64,000 nucleotides of DNA from Rhodoferax sp. (lineage in GTDB: Bacteria; Pseudomonadota; Gammaproteobacteria; Burkholderiales; Burkholderiaceae_C): assembly GCF_028689295.1 (NCBI RefSeq), contig NZ_JAQTWL010000001.1, positions 396,010-460,009 of the forward strand. Direction: 5' to 3'. Position 1 is the first letter of the stretch. The number at the start of each line of letters is the position of its first letter. This document shows positions 44,793-52,575 of this stretch, piece by piece. Both the position numbers and the translations under genes were made by a program. Under the pieces are notes generated by a model, which was given only the letters and a program-made list of their open reading frames with translations, was not told the origin of the DNA and made no database searches.

Positions 44793-45414
44793 CTTTGCGC
44801 CACACACTTGCCAGCCACGGCTGCTGCTCGCGCGGCAGGCCCGGCGGCCGATAGTAGTGTTCGAGCTCCACGAACCCGGCCGATGTGACGTAATTGCGCC
44901 AGGACGGCCAATCGTGAAAGGCGCCATAGCGGTCACCGTTCCAGCCTTCATGCCCGTCGCCGTGCGGGTTTGAACAAAACAACACGCCGCCGGGCTTTAA
45001 GGACAAATGTAGCTCGCTGAGAACGCGCGGGAGCGCCTGACTGGGGATGTGGAACAGCACTGCGTTGGCGAACACACCATCAAAACGGGCGCTCGGCAGG
45101 TCCAGTTCGAGGAAGTTCTGCTCCAGCACCTGGCACCCGCTGTGAGCTCGTGCCAATGCGGCCAATGGCGCCGAGCCTTCAAGGCCCGTCACGCGGTGAC
45201 CAAGCGCGGTCAAGCACATGAGGTCTCGCCCCGGGCCACATCCGAAATCGAGCAGGTCAAGCGGGCAAGGTGCCTCAATGTACTTCAGCATCGCATTGAT
45301 GTTCTGGCTTACGTCGTGATTGCGGGTGCTCTCCCAGAACCCCTGGGCATTCTGGTTGTAGTACGCCAACGTTTGCGCGGCGAGGCGTTTCAGGTCTTCT
45401 GGTGTCGGTTGCAT
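44707..45414 (-). CDS. Class I SAM-dependent methyltransferase
   Basis: A 235-residue methyltransferase with motif I LLDFGCGPGRDL (about residue 55) and the following LEGS acidic loop, then NFLELDLPSARFDGVFANAVLFHI. The usual C-terminus of this family ends near WLASVWRK; the last 28 residues (from VTCGTDC) run into the opposite-strand exported protein gene, suggesting the original stop was lost and the frame extended by readthrough into the neighbour. Substrate unknown. The gene is downstream of vanZ and probably in the same transcript (6-base gap). Confidence 0.87.
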   Translation of the reverse strand: MQPTPEDLKRLAAQTLAYYNQNAQGFWESTRNHDVSQNINAMLKYIEAPCPLDLLDFGCGPGRDLMCLTALGHRVTGLEGSAPLAALARAHSGCQVLEQNFLELDLPSARFDGVFANAVLFHIPSQALPRVLSELHLSLKPGGVLFCSNPHGDGHEGWNGDRYGAFHDWPSWRNYVTSAGFVELEHYYRPPGLPREQQPWLASVWRKVTCGTDCPEGGRSGCVHHLHHDQCRAGS

Positions 45415-45420
45415 GACAGG

Positions 45421-45765
45421 TTATCTCATGTGATTTGCAGTGACAGCGCGCAATGCCGCGTACCCAATCAACAAACCTGCGCAATCTGCCACCCAGTCCA
45501 GCCAGTCGCCATGCCGCCAGCCGCTGAGGTGTTGCATCACTTCGATGGCGATGCCGAACATCACCAGACCCAGCACCACCCGGCGCGTCTGTCGCGCATA
45601 GCCAGCCAGCCCGAACCAGGCCAACGCTGCAAACCCCAGTGCGTGCTGGGCCTTGTCCCAAAAGTGGAACGCCGGTGGAAGACGCTCGGCAGGCATGAGC
45701 GAAAGCCACAGTGTGGCCAACACCAGCGCCCAGAACGCCGCTCGCCAGGGCCTGTTGTCAGTCAT
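45421..45765 (-). CDS. VanZ-like membrane protein
   Basis: A 114-residue protein with three or four hydrophobic helices and the VanZ motif DKAQHALGFAALAWFG, with the later HGDWLDWVADCAGLLIGYAAL. VanZ relatives are often of unknown role in the membrane; the namesake gives low-level teicoplanin resistance. The start at 45765 (MTDNRP) overlaps the stop of a small lipoprotein gene by eight bases, so the two are translationally linked. Confidence 0.85.
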   Translation of the reverse strand: MTDNRPWRAAFWALVLATLWLSLMPAERLPPAFHFWDKAQHALGFAALAWFGLAGYARQTRRVVLGLVMFGIAIEVMQHLSGWRHGDWLDWVADCAGLLIGYAALRAVTANHMR

Positions 45766-45937
45766 CGTTACCATCGGGCAACACCACATCGGCCACAGCG
45801 CCAACGGTCTTTGCGGCAACTGTGACACCCGTGGCAACCACCGTGACAGCGGCATCGGCCACAGCCACCACGGCGCAGGCCTGAAGGGAAATAACGATGC
45901 AGGCCGTGGTGACCCATTTGAAACTGAGGCTGAACAT
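45758..45937 (-). CDS. Small lipoprotein, NF038104-like
   Basis: A 59-residue lipoprotein that starts MFSLSFKWVTTACIVISLQAC, with a lipobox LQAC (cysteine 21). The mature part, of alternating alanine and valine (VADAAVTVVATGVTVAAKTVGAVADVV) and an acidic end PDGNDD, closely resembles my memory of a family of tiny lipoproteins named NF038104. It overlaps the vanZ start and thus begins the operon lipoprotein-vanZ-methyltransferase. Function unknown. Confidence 0.8.
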   Translation of the reverse strand: MFSLSFKWVTTACIVISLQACAVVAVADAAVTVVATGVTVAAKTVGAVADVVLPDGNDD

Positions 45938-46057
45938 GGGTAGTCGGGTTGGTTTCTAAAAAGCTGTGTTTACAGTACGGTGGCGCACAGACCTGACCTG
46001 GGATCTGCTCACATCATGCACACTCACGTACCTATTGATTGACTGGATTGGAATTTT

Positions 46058-46210
46058 ATGAACTTACACCTTGGTCTGACACCTTTGATCTCGCTCGTCG
46101 CCGGGATTCTCATTTTGGTCATGCCGAAACTCTTGAACTATATCGTGGCGATCTACCTGATCGCGATCGGTCTGATCGGTCTGTTTGGTACTGGATCGAT
46201 GCGAATTTAA
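46058..46210 (+). CDS. Small membrane protein, DUF3096 family
   Basis: A 50-residue protein, MNLHLGLTPLISLVAGILIL followed by VMPKLLNYIVAIYLIAIGLIGLFG, with two hydrophobic helices. This is the DUF3096 pattern, a tiny membrane protein seen in many proteobacteria. There is no strong Shine-Dalgarno in front. An overlapping 88-residue frame at 46039-46305 has no such resemblance and is rejected. Confidence 0.85.
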   Translation: MNLHLGLTPLISLVAGILILVMPKLLNYIVAIYLIAIGLIGLFGTGSMRI

Positions 46211-46408
46211 CGAGAGGCGCCGACGCGCCGATTTTGAACGATTTCAGGCTGCTCCCGGTAGCAGCTGTTTTTGATATGCCCTCCATTAACCCGAAGTTCG
46301 GTTGAGGGTTACGGTTTATTTCTTGATACTGAAGTTGCGCCTAAACTGTCAAGCCGTGCAGACCCCACTGGATTGCCCCGCATCAGCCCAACTCAACTCA
46401 ATGAAATC

Positions 46409-47227
46409 ATGACAGCAGTTCCCAGCGTTTCCATGATCGTCCCGATCCGCGCGCCCAGTGAGGCCAGACTTCGCAATCTGGCCTATGTTCTGGACTGGTA
46501 CCAGCAGATGTCCGACTGGGAACTGCTGGTGGTAGAGCAGGACAGCACCCCCAGACTTGACAGCACCGACTGGCCGTACACCTGCAAAAGAATCTATGTT
46601 GTGAACGATGGCCCGTTCAACAAGGGTTGGGGTTTGAACGTCGGGGCCAGGGCTGCGGGCAGCGATGTTCTTTTCTTCTGCGATGCAGATGTGTTGCTGG
46701 AACACAGCGCGTTGAAGACGGCAGCCAGCCTGTGCAGTCGCCGCGCCTTGGCCGTCAAGCCTTTTGACAGTTTGATTGACCTGAATTTGGCAGATACCCA
46801 GGTGATTTTGTCGCATGAAAAGAGCCCGGATTTTGGACGCACTGATGCGAGCCCCATGCGGGGCAACCGTGAAAAATTGTGTTTCTGTGGCGGCGCTTTC
46901 TTTATGCGCCGAAATTTGTACCGCGCGTTGGGCGGTTTTGATGAACGTTTTGTGGGCTGGGGCGCCGAAGACGATGCCATGACACTCAAGATGCAACGCA
47001 TGACGACCGAGTTGGCAGTGCTCGAAGGCCGTGCGGCCATTCACCTCTGGCATGAGCGTAGCGATGCCAGCACGTTTGCCAGTCCGAATTACCCCAACAA
47101 TCTGCGCATGCTCAAGGATTTGGCGGTTGCACCGGATGAATCCCTGCGTTTTCAATGCGATTTACAGCGCCAGATGATGGGTAGCCCGGGAAAATACGAG
47201 GTCGGAATGGGGCTAAACCCGTTATGA
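46409..47227 (+). CDS. GT-A glycosyltransferase with galactosyltransferase-like C-terminus
   Basis: A 272-residue predicted glycosyltransferase. The start at 46409 (MTAVPSVSMIVPIRAPSEARLRN) is used; the frame is open to 46271 but upstream residues look non-coding. Motifs: SMIVPIR strand, the metal-binding FFCDADVLL (about 100) and GGFDERFVGWGAEDDAMTLK (about 218), the C-terminal Glyco_transf_7C pattern that also occurs in chondroitin and capsule polymerases. It precedes the Tat-type leader protein by 45 bases and is probably co-transcribed. Sugar and acceptor are unknown. Confidence 0.86.
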   Translation: MTAVPSVSMIVPIRAPSEARLRNLAYVLDWYQQMSDWELLVVEQDSTPRLDSTDWPYTCKRIYVVNDGPFNKGWGLNVGARAAGSDVLFFCDADVLLEHSALKTAASLCSRRALAVKPFDSLIDLNLADTQVILSHEKSPDFGRTDASPMRGNREKLCFCGGAFFMRRNLYRALGGFDERFVGWGAEDDAMTLKMQRMTTELAVLEGRAAIHLWHERSDASTFASPNYPNNLRMLKDLAVAPDESLRFQCDLQRQMMGSPGKYEVGMGLNPL

Positions 47228-47272
47228 TATTCATGCGAACTCGCCAAAACCCCTTATGCAAAGGAACCCACC

Positions 47273-47836
47273 ATGAATACCCAGGATTCTGAAAAGTCGC
47301 AAAAAACAGTGTCTGCCCGTCGGCGCTTGTTTCAGATTTTGGCCGTTGGGGGTACTGCTGCGGTTGTTCTGCCCGAAAAATGGGTCAAGCCGGTGGTCGA
47401 TGCCGTGATTGTGCCGGCGCATGCTGCAGGCAGCGTGGTGCGTGTGCAAGGTATCTTTGGCAATCAAAGCGTGCAGCGTGTAGGTGCCCTTCATCTGTCC
47501 AGTCCGTTGGAACGGTTTGCGGGCATGCTGATAGGTTCAGCGCACGCGATCACTCTTCCGACTTGTGGATTAGCCAGCCCCAACAACACTTGCATTTCAT
47601 TTGTTATCCCGGCACCAGCGGATTCAACGGTTCAGGTGTTCGCCGATGGGACTCAAAATTCCACCGTTATTTATCCTAACAATGTGATCAGTGACGTGAC
47701 GGTTGGTAGCCTGAGTTTTTCCAGTCTGACCGCCAACTCGACGTATGTCAGCGGACTGATCGGCTCTCCCAACTGCGTCAGCGAAGCATTTTCCTTTCCA
47801 CGGCAGGCGAATAATGCCTGTATCGTGCCGTTCTAA
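47273..47836 (+). CDS. Small exported protein with twin-arginine-like leader
   Basis: A 187-residue protein of unknown function. The N-terminus has a twin-arginine-like motif (SARRRLFQILAVGGTAAVVLP) followed by the striking motif KWVKPVVDAVIVPAHA and then a beta-rich, serine/threonine- and asparagine-rich exported part with four to five cysteines (TCGLASPNNTCIS, NCVSEAF, NNACIVPF). The motif with W, KP and PAHA recurs in small leader-bearing proteins of many bacteria. AAGGAACCC stands near the start. It lies between glycosyltransferase genes and is a likely substrate of that group, but this is inference. It could instead be a stand-alone surface protein. Confidence 0.72.
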   Translation: MNTQDSEKSQKTVSARRRLFQILAVGGTAAVVLPEKWVKPVVDAVIVPAHAAGSVVRVQGIFGNQSVQRVGALHLSSPLERFAGMLIGSAHAITLPTCGLASPNNTCISFVIPAPADSTVQVFADGTQNSTVIYPNNVISDVTVGSLSFSSLTANSTYVSGLIGSPNCVSEAFSFPRQANNACIVPF

Positions 47837-48477
47837 AACTGGGAAACACCTTGGTGCCTTGTCGGAATTGCCGGATCCACAAAGATTCGGTAACCCATAT
47901 GACGCAGACGGTGGCAGACCCAGAAGTCCTCTGATAAATAGTCGCCATTCACCACGCCTACCTTGAAAACGTCGTAGTGCACCCGTGCCAAGGGGGTGCC
48001 TCTTGACAGCAGGCGCTGGTAGGTGTCGCCGGCCTGCCTGGCCTCTTCCACCAAATCATTGACAGCTTTTCTCGACAGCATAAGGGCAGCTGTGCCGATG
48101 CGATCCACCTCATGCAGAGCCCCGTGCTCACCCAAACACAAACCGACATTGAAGATACGTTCACCTCGCTCGTTAAACCCTTTTAGCGGCACTGCGGCAC
48201 CAATAACATCCACGTCATGTGCCAGCAAACGCTGCACGCCAGTGGCGGGCAGGTAAACATCACCATCAAGAAAAAGCAGGTGCGTGAACTCGGGTTCTTC
48301 ATGGAACTTGGACAAGATGGCGTTTCGGGCGCGTGTGATCAGGCTCTCGTTGCCAATGGCCGAGATCGTGAAATTGAGTTGCGAGCGGTAATACTCGGAA
48401 ATCGAATTGAGGTAGTCCAGGTGCACCATGCCGGCATAGGCTGGTGTGCCGATAAGAAGGTTGTACTTGGAGGACAT
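47833..48477 (-). CDS. Anp1-like glycosyltransferase
   Basis: A 214-residue protein similar to the Anp1/Mnn9 mannosyltransferase fold seen in bacterial glycan clusters. LLIGTPAYAGMVHLDYLNSI begins a Rossmann-like strand, ITRARNAILSKFHE and LLFLDGDVYLP are the donor-binding block with DGD as metal site, and SEDFWVCHRLRHMGYRIFVDP is the C-terminal acid block. It overlaps the stop of the Tat-leader gene by four bases in a convergent orientation and lies downstream of the large glycosyltransferase gene (63-base gap). Confidence 0.84.
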   Translation of the reverse strand: MSSKYNLLIGTPAYAGMVHLDYLNSISEYYRSQLNFTISAIGNESLITRARNAILSKFHEEPEFTHLLFLDGDVYLPATGVQRLLAHDVDVIGAAVPLKGFNERGERIFNVGLCLGEHGALHEVDRIGTAALMLSRKAVNDLVEEARQAGDTYQRLLSRGTPLARVHYDVFKVGVVNGDYLSEDFWVCHRLRHMGYRIFVDPAIPTRHQGVSQF

Positions 48478-48540
48478 GGTTACTTTTTCACTCGGGTTGA
48501 TTCAGCGGATTTTCCCATCGACAGGAAACCTGGCATTTTT

Positions 48541-50964
48541 CTATTGCGATGCATGGATGATTTCCAGGTTCGGCAGCCCCCATGATGCAATGCCCCGGTC
48601 TCTCGCGTGCATGGCGAAGCCCTCGGTGTCCAGATAGCCGCGGTAGCTGTAGTCCGGAAACAAAATGCTTTGGCGGTGCAAGCCTGCATCGACCAGCAAC
48701 ATGGTGCCCCCGACACTATCCAGCTCAACACAGTTCTGGCCCCGAAGCTCATCCAGGTACAACCTGCCAGTGCCGCGCGGCGGTTGAATGATGCCATCCA
48801 GCAGGTAACGCCATCCCATACCCCTGGCGCCGGGCTTGAACTTGAAGGTGTTGAGATCAAAGGTTTGACCGCCAGGCGTTTGCACGCAGTTGGGTACGAC
48901 GATGGGTTTTTGCGCCTCAAGTAATTGCGACAGACTGTCCGCGGGATAGTCAATGACATCCGCATCGATCCATAGAACCCATTCCTGCCCGCGGTCTGCC
49001 AGCTTGAACAGCCTGTTGCGGCACTTGGAGATCACGCTTCGGCGCGCAAACTGCTTCTCCGCTGCCCAGCGCTCACCCTCTATCCGCAAATTGAAGTGAT
49101 GACGATACAGGTCAAGGTTTGCAAAATCGCCGCGATGCCGGTGGGCGAGTTCCTGCAAGTGCTCATAAGTACCATCGTCGCTGTCACCTTCCAGGAAGGC
49201 CAGGCTCAGCTTGTCACGTGGGTAGTCAAGTCGGGTGGCCAAGTCAAAATAGCCAGGCAAAAAACGGGCGGCATTTTTGATCGGGGTCAGGATCAAAACA
49301 TGCGGTGTTGGCGCCAATTGGGCGGGTGCCCGCACCGCAGGAGCTGTCTTTTGTGTTGCCAGGCCTGGTTCTGCAGGGCTGCTCTCCCGGCTATCTGGGG
49401 GCGCTGCATGCCTCCGGGCTTCGGGAGGCTGCCTTGACTCGCTGTCTGCGGCTGGTTTGGCCGCATGCGCGTCAAGCGCCAACAGGTAACCGTTCAGGTC
49501 CAGTCCCTTGCCAAGTTCCTGCATCAGGCGCATGTATTCAAGGCCCGCAAACTGGCGGCTGGCAGATTGCCAGTGAGATTCGAAATGCTCCGACTCGAAG
49601 GTGTTGCCTTCATGCACCACATACACATAAAGACGGGACTGATCCAGCAGAACGACTCGCCCGGACTGCACGATTGCTTCGACTACGGGAGTATCTTCAC
49701 CACGGCGAAGCGCTGGATACAGCCCCATTTTGGATTTAAGGCACAGCATGGAGCCCTCCCACACCCGTTGGTTGGACTCTGCCAGGCGTTGTTGTTTGGG
49801 CCACCAGATCACCCAGCGGTTCAAAAAGCAGGCATCGGCCCGCGTGGCCAGCAGGGCGGTCATTTGCATGGCCAGACGTGCGGGGTCATACAGATCATCA
49901 TCGTCCCATTGGCAAACGTAGCTGCCACGCGACATCGCCACGGCCTGGTTGCGCAAGGCCCCCAGTGAGGAATCCCCATCGGGCAAATGCAGGTAACGGA
50001 TTCGCGGGTCAGCCAGGGCCTGGAGAAATAGCTCAAGCTCCCGATCACTGCCGTCATCAAGGATCACCAACTCGCACACTGGATAGCTTTGCGCCAGAAA
50101 GCCCTTGACGGCGCATACAGCCAGGGCAGACCGGTTGCGGGTGACCATCAGGCACGATACCAGGGGCGATGATTTGCTCAGGGGCGGGCAGTGCCGCGCA
50201 TGCAGCGTTGACTCCGCAATAACTCTGCCGCCTTCAACAACCGCCATGCCGGCCACGGCGCTGGGAAGCGGTGGCACCTCGAGCGAATCCCGCCACCAAG
50301 TGCCAGCCCAGTGGTGCATGGCAAGCGCACCATGGGTCACCTGGCGCCAGTTCTCCAGAGGAAACAACCGCCCCTCGGAGCAATCGTGCACATCGGCCGG
50401 ATAAAACATCTCGGGTGCTGTCACTTCTACCCGGGCTGCTCCCTGGTAGCTGTCCACCGCCCGGGTCAGCATAAAAGGCCCGGTGGCATCCAGTGGGCCG
50501 GACTGGTCGCGCGCCTCCACCATGCACTCGATCACATGATCCCAAAACGGGTGCTGGGGCGGTGAGGCCATCAACGCATTGCAGACCACTCTTTGCATGC
50601 CCTTGTGCAACACCTGATGCTCGCGAACATGCGATGCCGGCTCGAGACCTAATACAACGCTCTGCGTCTTCAGGATATCGTCAAAGGGTGCAAAGCACTC
50701 AAAGTCCAGATCGACATACAGCCCGCCAAAGTGCTTCAGCAAAAAATAACGTATCGCGTCGGCGCGGCAGATGGGGTTACGGTAAGCATCGAAGACGGAC
50801 AGAAACGCCGGGTAATGTTCTGCCAGGAAAGTACGGTTATCGGCATCGCTCCAGAGCCGATATTCCCAGCCGGGATGGTGCTTTAACCAGGTGTCGCGCA
50901 GATACACAAAGCGTCGCGGGATTTCTTTGGTTTTCCAGGTCTGGTGAATAATGTGGGGGATCAT
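48541..50964 (-). CDS. Three-domain glycosyltransferase
   Basis: An 807-residue protein with three transferase-like domains. Residues about 1-230 are a GT32-like (Och1/Gly_transf_sug) domain with HQTWKT at 7-12 and the DXD motif GLYVDLDFE at 81-89. Residues about 265-500 are a GT2 domain with LMVTRNRSAL at 272, ILDDGSD at 301 and QWDDDDLYD at 352-360. After a proline/alanine-rich linker (about 510-545), the third domain (LILTPIKNAARFL ... LWIDADVIDYPADSLS) is Anp1-like, as in the neighbouring small transferase. The ATG at 50964 (MIPHIIHQ) is chosen; the frame continues upstream without a good start. It could build a short glycan in one polypeptide; the acceptor is unknown. Confidence 0.88.
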   Translation of the reverse strand: MIPHIIHQTWKTKEIPRRFVYLRDTWLKHHPGWEYRLWSDADNRTFLAEHYPAFLSVFDAYRNPICRADAIRYFLLKHFGGLYVDLDFECFAPFDDILKTQSVVLGLEPASHVREHQVLHKGMQRVVCNALMASPPQHPFWDHVIECMVEARDQSGPLDATGPFMLTRAVDSYQGAARVEVTAPEMFYPADVHDCSEGRLFPLENWRQVTHGALAMHHWAGTWWRDSLEVPPLPSAVAGMAVVEGGRVIAESTLHARHCPPLSKSSPLVSCLMVTRNRSALAVCAVKGFLAQSYPVCELVILDDGSDRELELFLQALADPRIRYLHLPDGDSSLGALRNQAVAMSRGSYVCQWDDDDLYDPARLAMQMTALLATRADACFLNRWVIWWPKQQRLAESNQRVWEGSMLCLKSKMGLYPALRRGEDTPVVEAIVQSGRVVLLDQSRLYVYVVHEGNTFESEHFESHWQSASRQFAGLEYMRLMQELGKGLDLNGYLLALDAHAAKPAADSESRQPPEARRHAAPPDSRESSPAEPGLATQKTAPAVRAPAQLAPTPHVLILTPIKNAARFLPGYFDLATRLDYPRDKLSLAFLEGDSDDGTYEHLQELAHRHRGDFANLDLYRHHFNLRIEGERWAAEKQFARRSVISKCRNRLFKLADRGQEWVLWIDADVIDYPADSLSQLLEAQKPIVVPNCVQTPGGQTFDLNTFKFKPGARGMGWRYLLDGIIQPPRGTGRLYLDELRGQNCVELDSVGGTMLLVDAGLHRQSILFPDYSYRGYLDTEGFAMHARDRGIASWGLPNLEIIHASQ

Positions 50965-50974
50965 GGTGCAGGTT

Positions 50975-51020
50975 CCAGAGCGTGGGTGTCGAGCAGGATT
51001 TTGACACGCCCACACTCTGG
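50975..51020. promoter_or_regulatory. Imperfect inverted repeat in divergent promoter region
   Basis: CCAGAGCGTGGGTGTC (50975-50990) faces GACACGCCCACACTCTGG (51003-51020) across a 12-base gap, with two bases unmatched. It lies between the start of the large glycosyltransferase (50964, minus) and the nucleotidyltransferase (51124, plus), so it could be an operator or a leader hairpin for either. No regulator gene is adjacent. The repeat may have other meaning. Confidence 0.45.
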
Positions 51021-51123
51021 GCTGTGCAACGGTGCAAGCCATGCCAATCATCATGTATTCCTGAAGAGGCCAGCGGTTTTCGACTATTCTTCCCGCATCA
51101 AGACTACACCACTGAACGCCAGC

Positions 51124-52272
51124 ATGTCCGCCCATCACTACAGCCTGTTCGGCCTGATTTGTTCCCCCCAACTCAGCGAGCAACGGGCCCATCTTTTGTC
51201 CGACAAGATGGCGCAAGTGAGCGAATGGGCCATGGTGCCCAGGATGGCCGCCAGGCAACAGGTGGGCCCGCTGTTTTACTGGCATCTGAAGGCGTACGGC
51301 CTTGCCTACCCGCAACCGATTCGCCGGGCCATGGCCGCCATGTATGCGCGTCAAAAATCTGTCGCTGCCGTGCAGGCCGAGACCTTGGCTGAAATCATCA
51401 AAACCTTCGCGGATGCCGGTGTGGAGGCCGTGGTGATCAAGGGTGGCGCGGTGGCGCACATCGTCTATGCCGAGCCTGGGCTCAGACCCATGGAAGACCT
51501 CGATATTCTGGTCAACCCGCTGCAGGCAAACATCGCGCACGCCCTGTTGCTGGAACTGGGTTTTCATGCCCCGCTGCCGACCAGCCGCTACGACTTGCTG
51601 CAACATCACTTGCCGCTGGCCCAGCGCACCCGGGAGGACATCACTGTCAATGTTGAATTGCACACGACGGCTTTCAACTTGCTGATGCAAGACAAGCTGG
51701 CAATGGCCAATCTGCTGCGCCCGTTGCACGCCTATACCGTGTTGGGGCAAACCGTGCAGTCCCTCAATCCGGTGCAAATGCTGTGGATGCAGTATCTTGG
51801 CCTGCGCAAGCTGGCCGAGCCATTGCGATATATCCACCTGGCGGATCTGGTTGGCATGGCCGAGCGTCTGGTGAACGACATCGATTGGCCGCGTTTGCAT
51901 CACGACTACCCTGATATTTGGAATGCCTATGAGGCAATCCATGCGTTCTCACCCCTGAACAGCACCGTGTGTGAACGGCTTGGCCTGCAGCCTGATGCCC
52001 CGTCCAAACTTGCCTGCATCGGGGACGACTACCAGGGCTGGCCCCGGCAGGGGTTCAGTCACCTGCAAAGTGGCCGCGACAAGCGCCGCCTGATGCGCCA
52101 GTCCTTGTGTCCGCCGGAGTGGTGGGCCAGGCTGGTGTACGGGGTGCGCACACCCCGCAGCATGATGCGTATTTTGTTTTACCATCACCCGGCCAACTTC
52201 TTTCAGCAAGGGGTGCGCCGCCTGTACCTCGGCCCCGTAAATTCGCTGGGCTTTTTCAAAGGCCCGACTTGA
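51124..52272 (+). CDS. Nucleotidyltransferase family protein (NTP_transf_5)
   Basis: A 382-residue predicted nucleotidyltransferase of the polymerase-beta fold. The active-site region is GVEAVVIKGGAVAHIVYAE with the KGG at 106-108, and RPMEDLDILV with D125 and D127 as metal ligands; the third acid may be in NVELHT near 180. The C-terminal part is helical. It begins the plus-strand trio with the PqqD-like and HPr-kinase-like genes (24 bases to the next). Family members are found in such trios and in lasso-peptide-like clusters, but no target is known. The ATG is preceded by ACGCCAGC, with no strong Shine-Dalgarno. Confidence 0.87.
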   Translation: MSAHHYSLFGLICSPQLSEQRAHLLSDKMAQVSEWAMVPRMAARQQVGPLFYWHLKAYGLAYPQPIRRAMAAMYARQKSVAAVQAETLAEIIKTFADAGVEAVVIKGGAVAHIVYAEPGLRPMEDLDILVNPLQANIAHALLLELGFHAPLPTSRYDLLQHHLPLAQRTREDITVNVELHTTAFNLLMQDKLAMANLLRPLHAYTVLGQTVQSLNPVQMLWMQYLGLRKLAEPLRYIHLADLVGMAERLVNDIDWPRLHHDYPDIWNAYEAIHAFSPLNSTVCERLGLQPDAPSKLACIGDDYQGWPRQGFSHLQSGRDKRRLMRQSLCPPEWWARLVYGVRTPRSMMRILFYHHPANFFQQGVRRLYLGPVNSLGFFKGPT

Positions 52273-52296
52273 CCAACTCAACCGCAGGAACGCACG

Positions 52297-52575
52297 ATGA
52301 ACCTACTCGATAACAGCTGGCGCCCCAAAGATGGACTGGAGGTAGAAGATATCGGCGACGAAGTTCTCATCTATCTCACGGGTGACGACAAAACTCTTTA
52401 TTTGAACGACACCGCGGCCCTCGTCTGGCGGCTATGTGACGGTACGCGAACCGGCACCGAGATTGTCAAACTGCTGATCGAAGCCTACCCGGACGCTGAG
52501 CCAGAGATTCAATCTCAAGTTCTGGAGGCGCTCTCGGATTTCATGACGCGGGGCATTGTTGAAAGTGGCCCTTGA
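52297..52575 (+). CDS. PqqD-like peptide chaperone (HPr-rel-A system)
   Basis: A 92-residue protein with the PqqD winged-helix fold: an initial beta hairpin (DIGDEVLIYLTGDDKTLYLNDTAALVWRLCDG) then helices. PqqD-type domains bind the leader of a precursor peptide and present it to a modifying enzyme. The combination with the HPr-kinase-like gene (overlapping by 20 bases) and nucleotidyltransferase corresponds to my recollection of the HPr-rel-A family PqqD. No short precursor peptide is obvious beside it. The role is inferred from family and context. Confidence 0.82.
   Translation: MNLLDNSWRPKDGLEVEDIGDEVLIYLTGDDKTLYLNDTAALVWRLCDGTRTGTEIVKLLIEAYPDAEPEIQSQVLEALSDFMTRGIVESGP

Noticed and set aside
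46039..46305. 88-codon frame overlapping the DUF3096 gene
   Set aside because: The other frame has a clear two-helix family pattern, whereas this one has a charged, patternless sequence.
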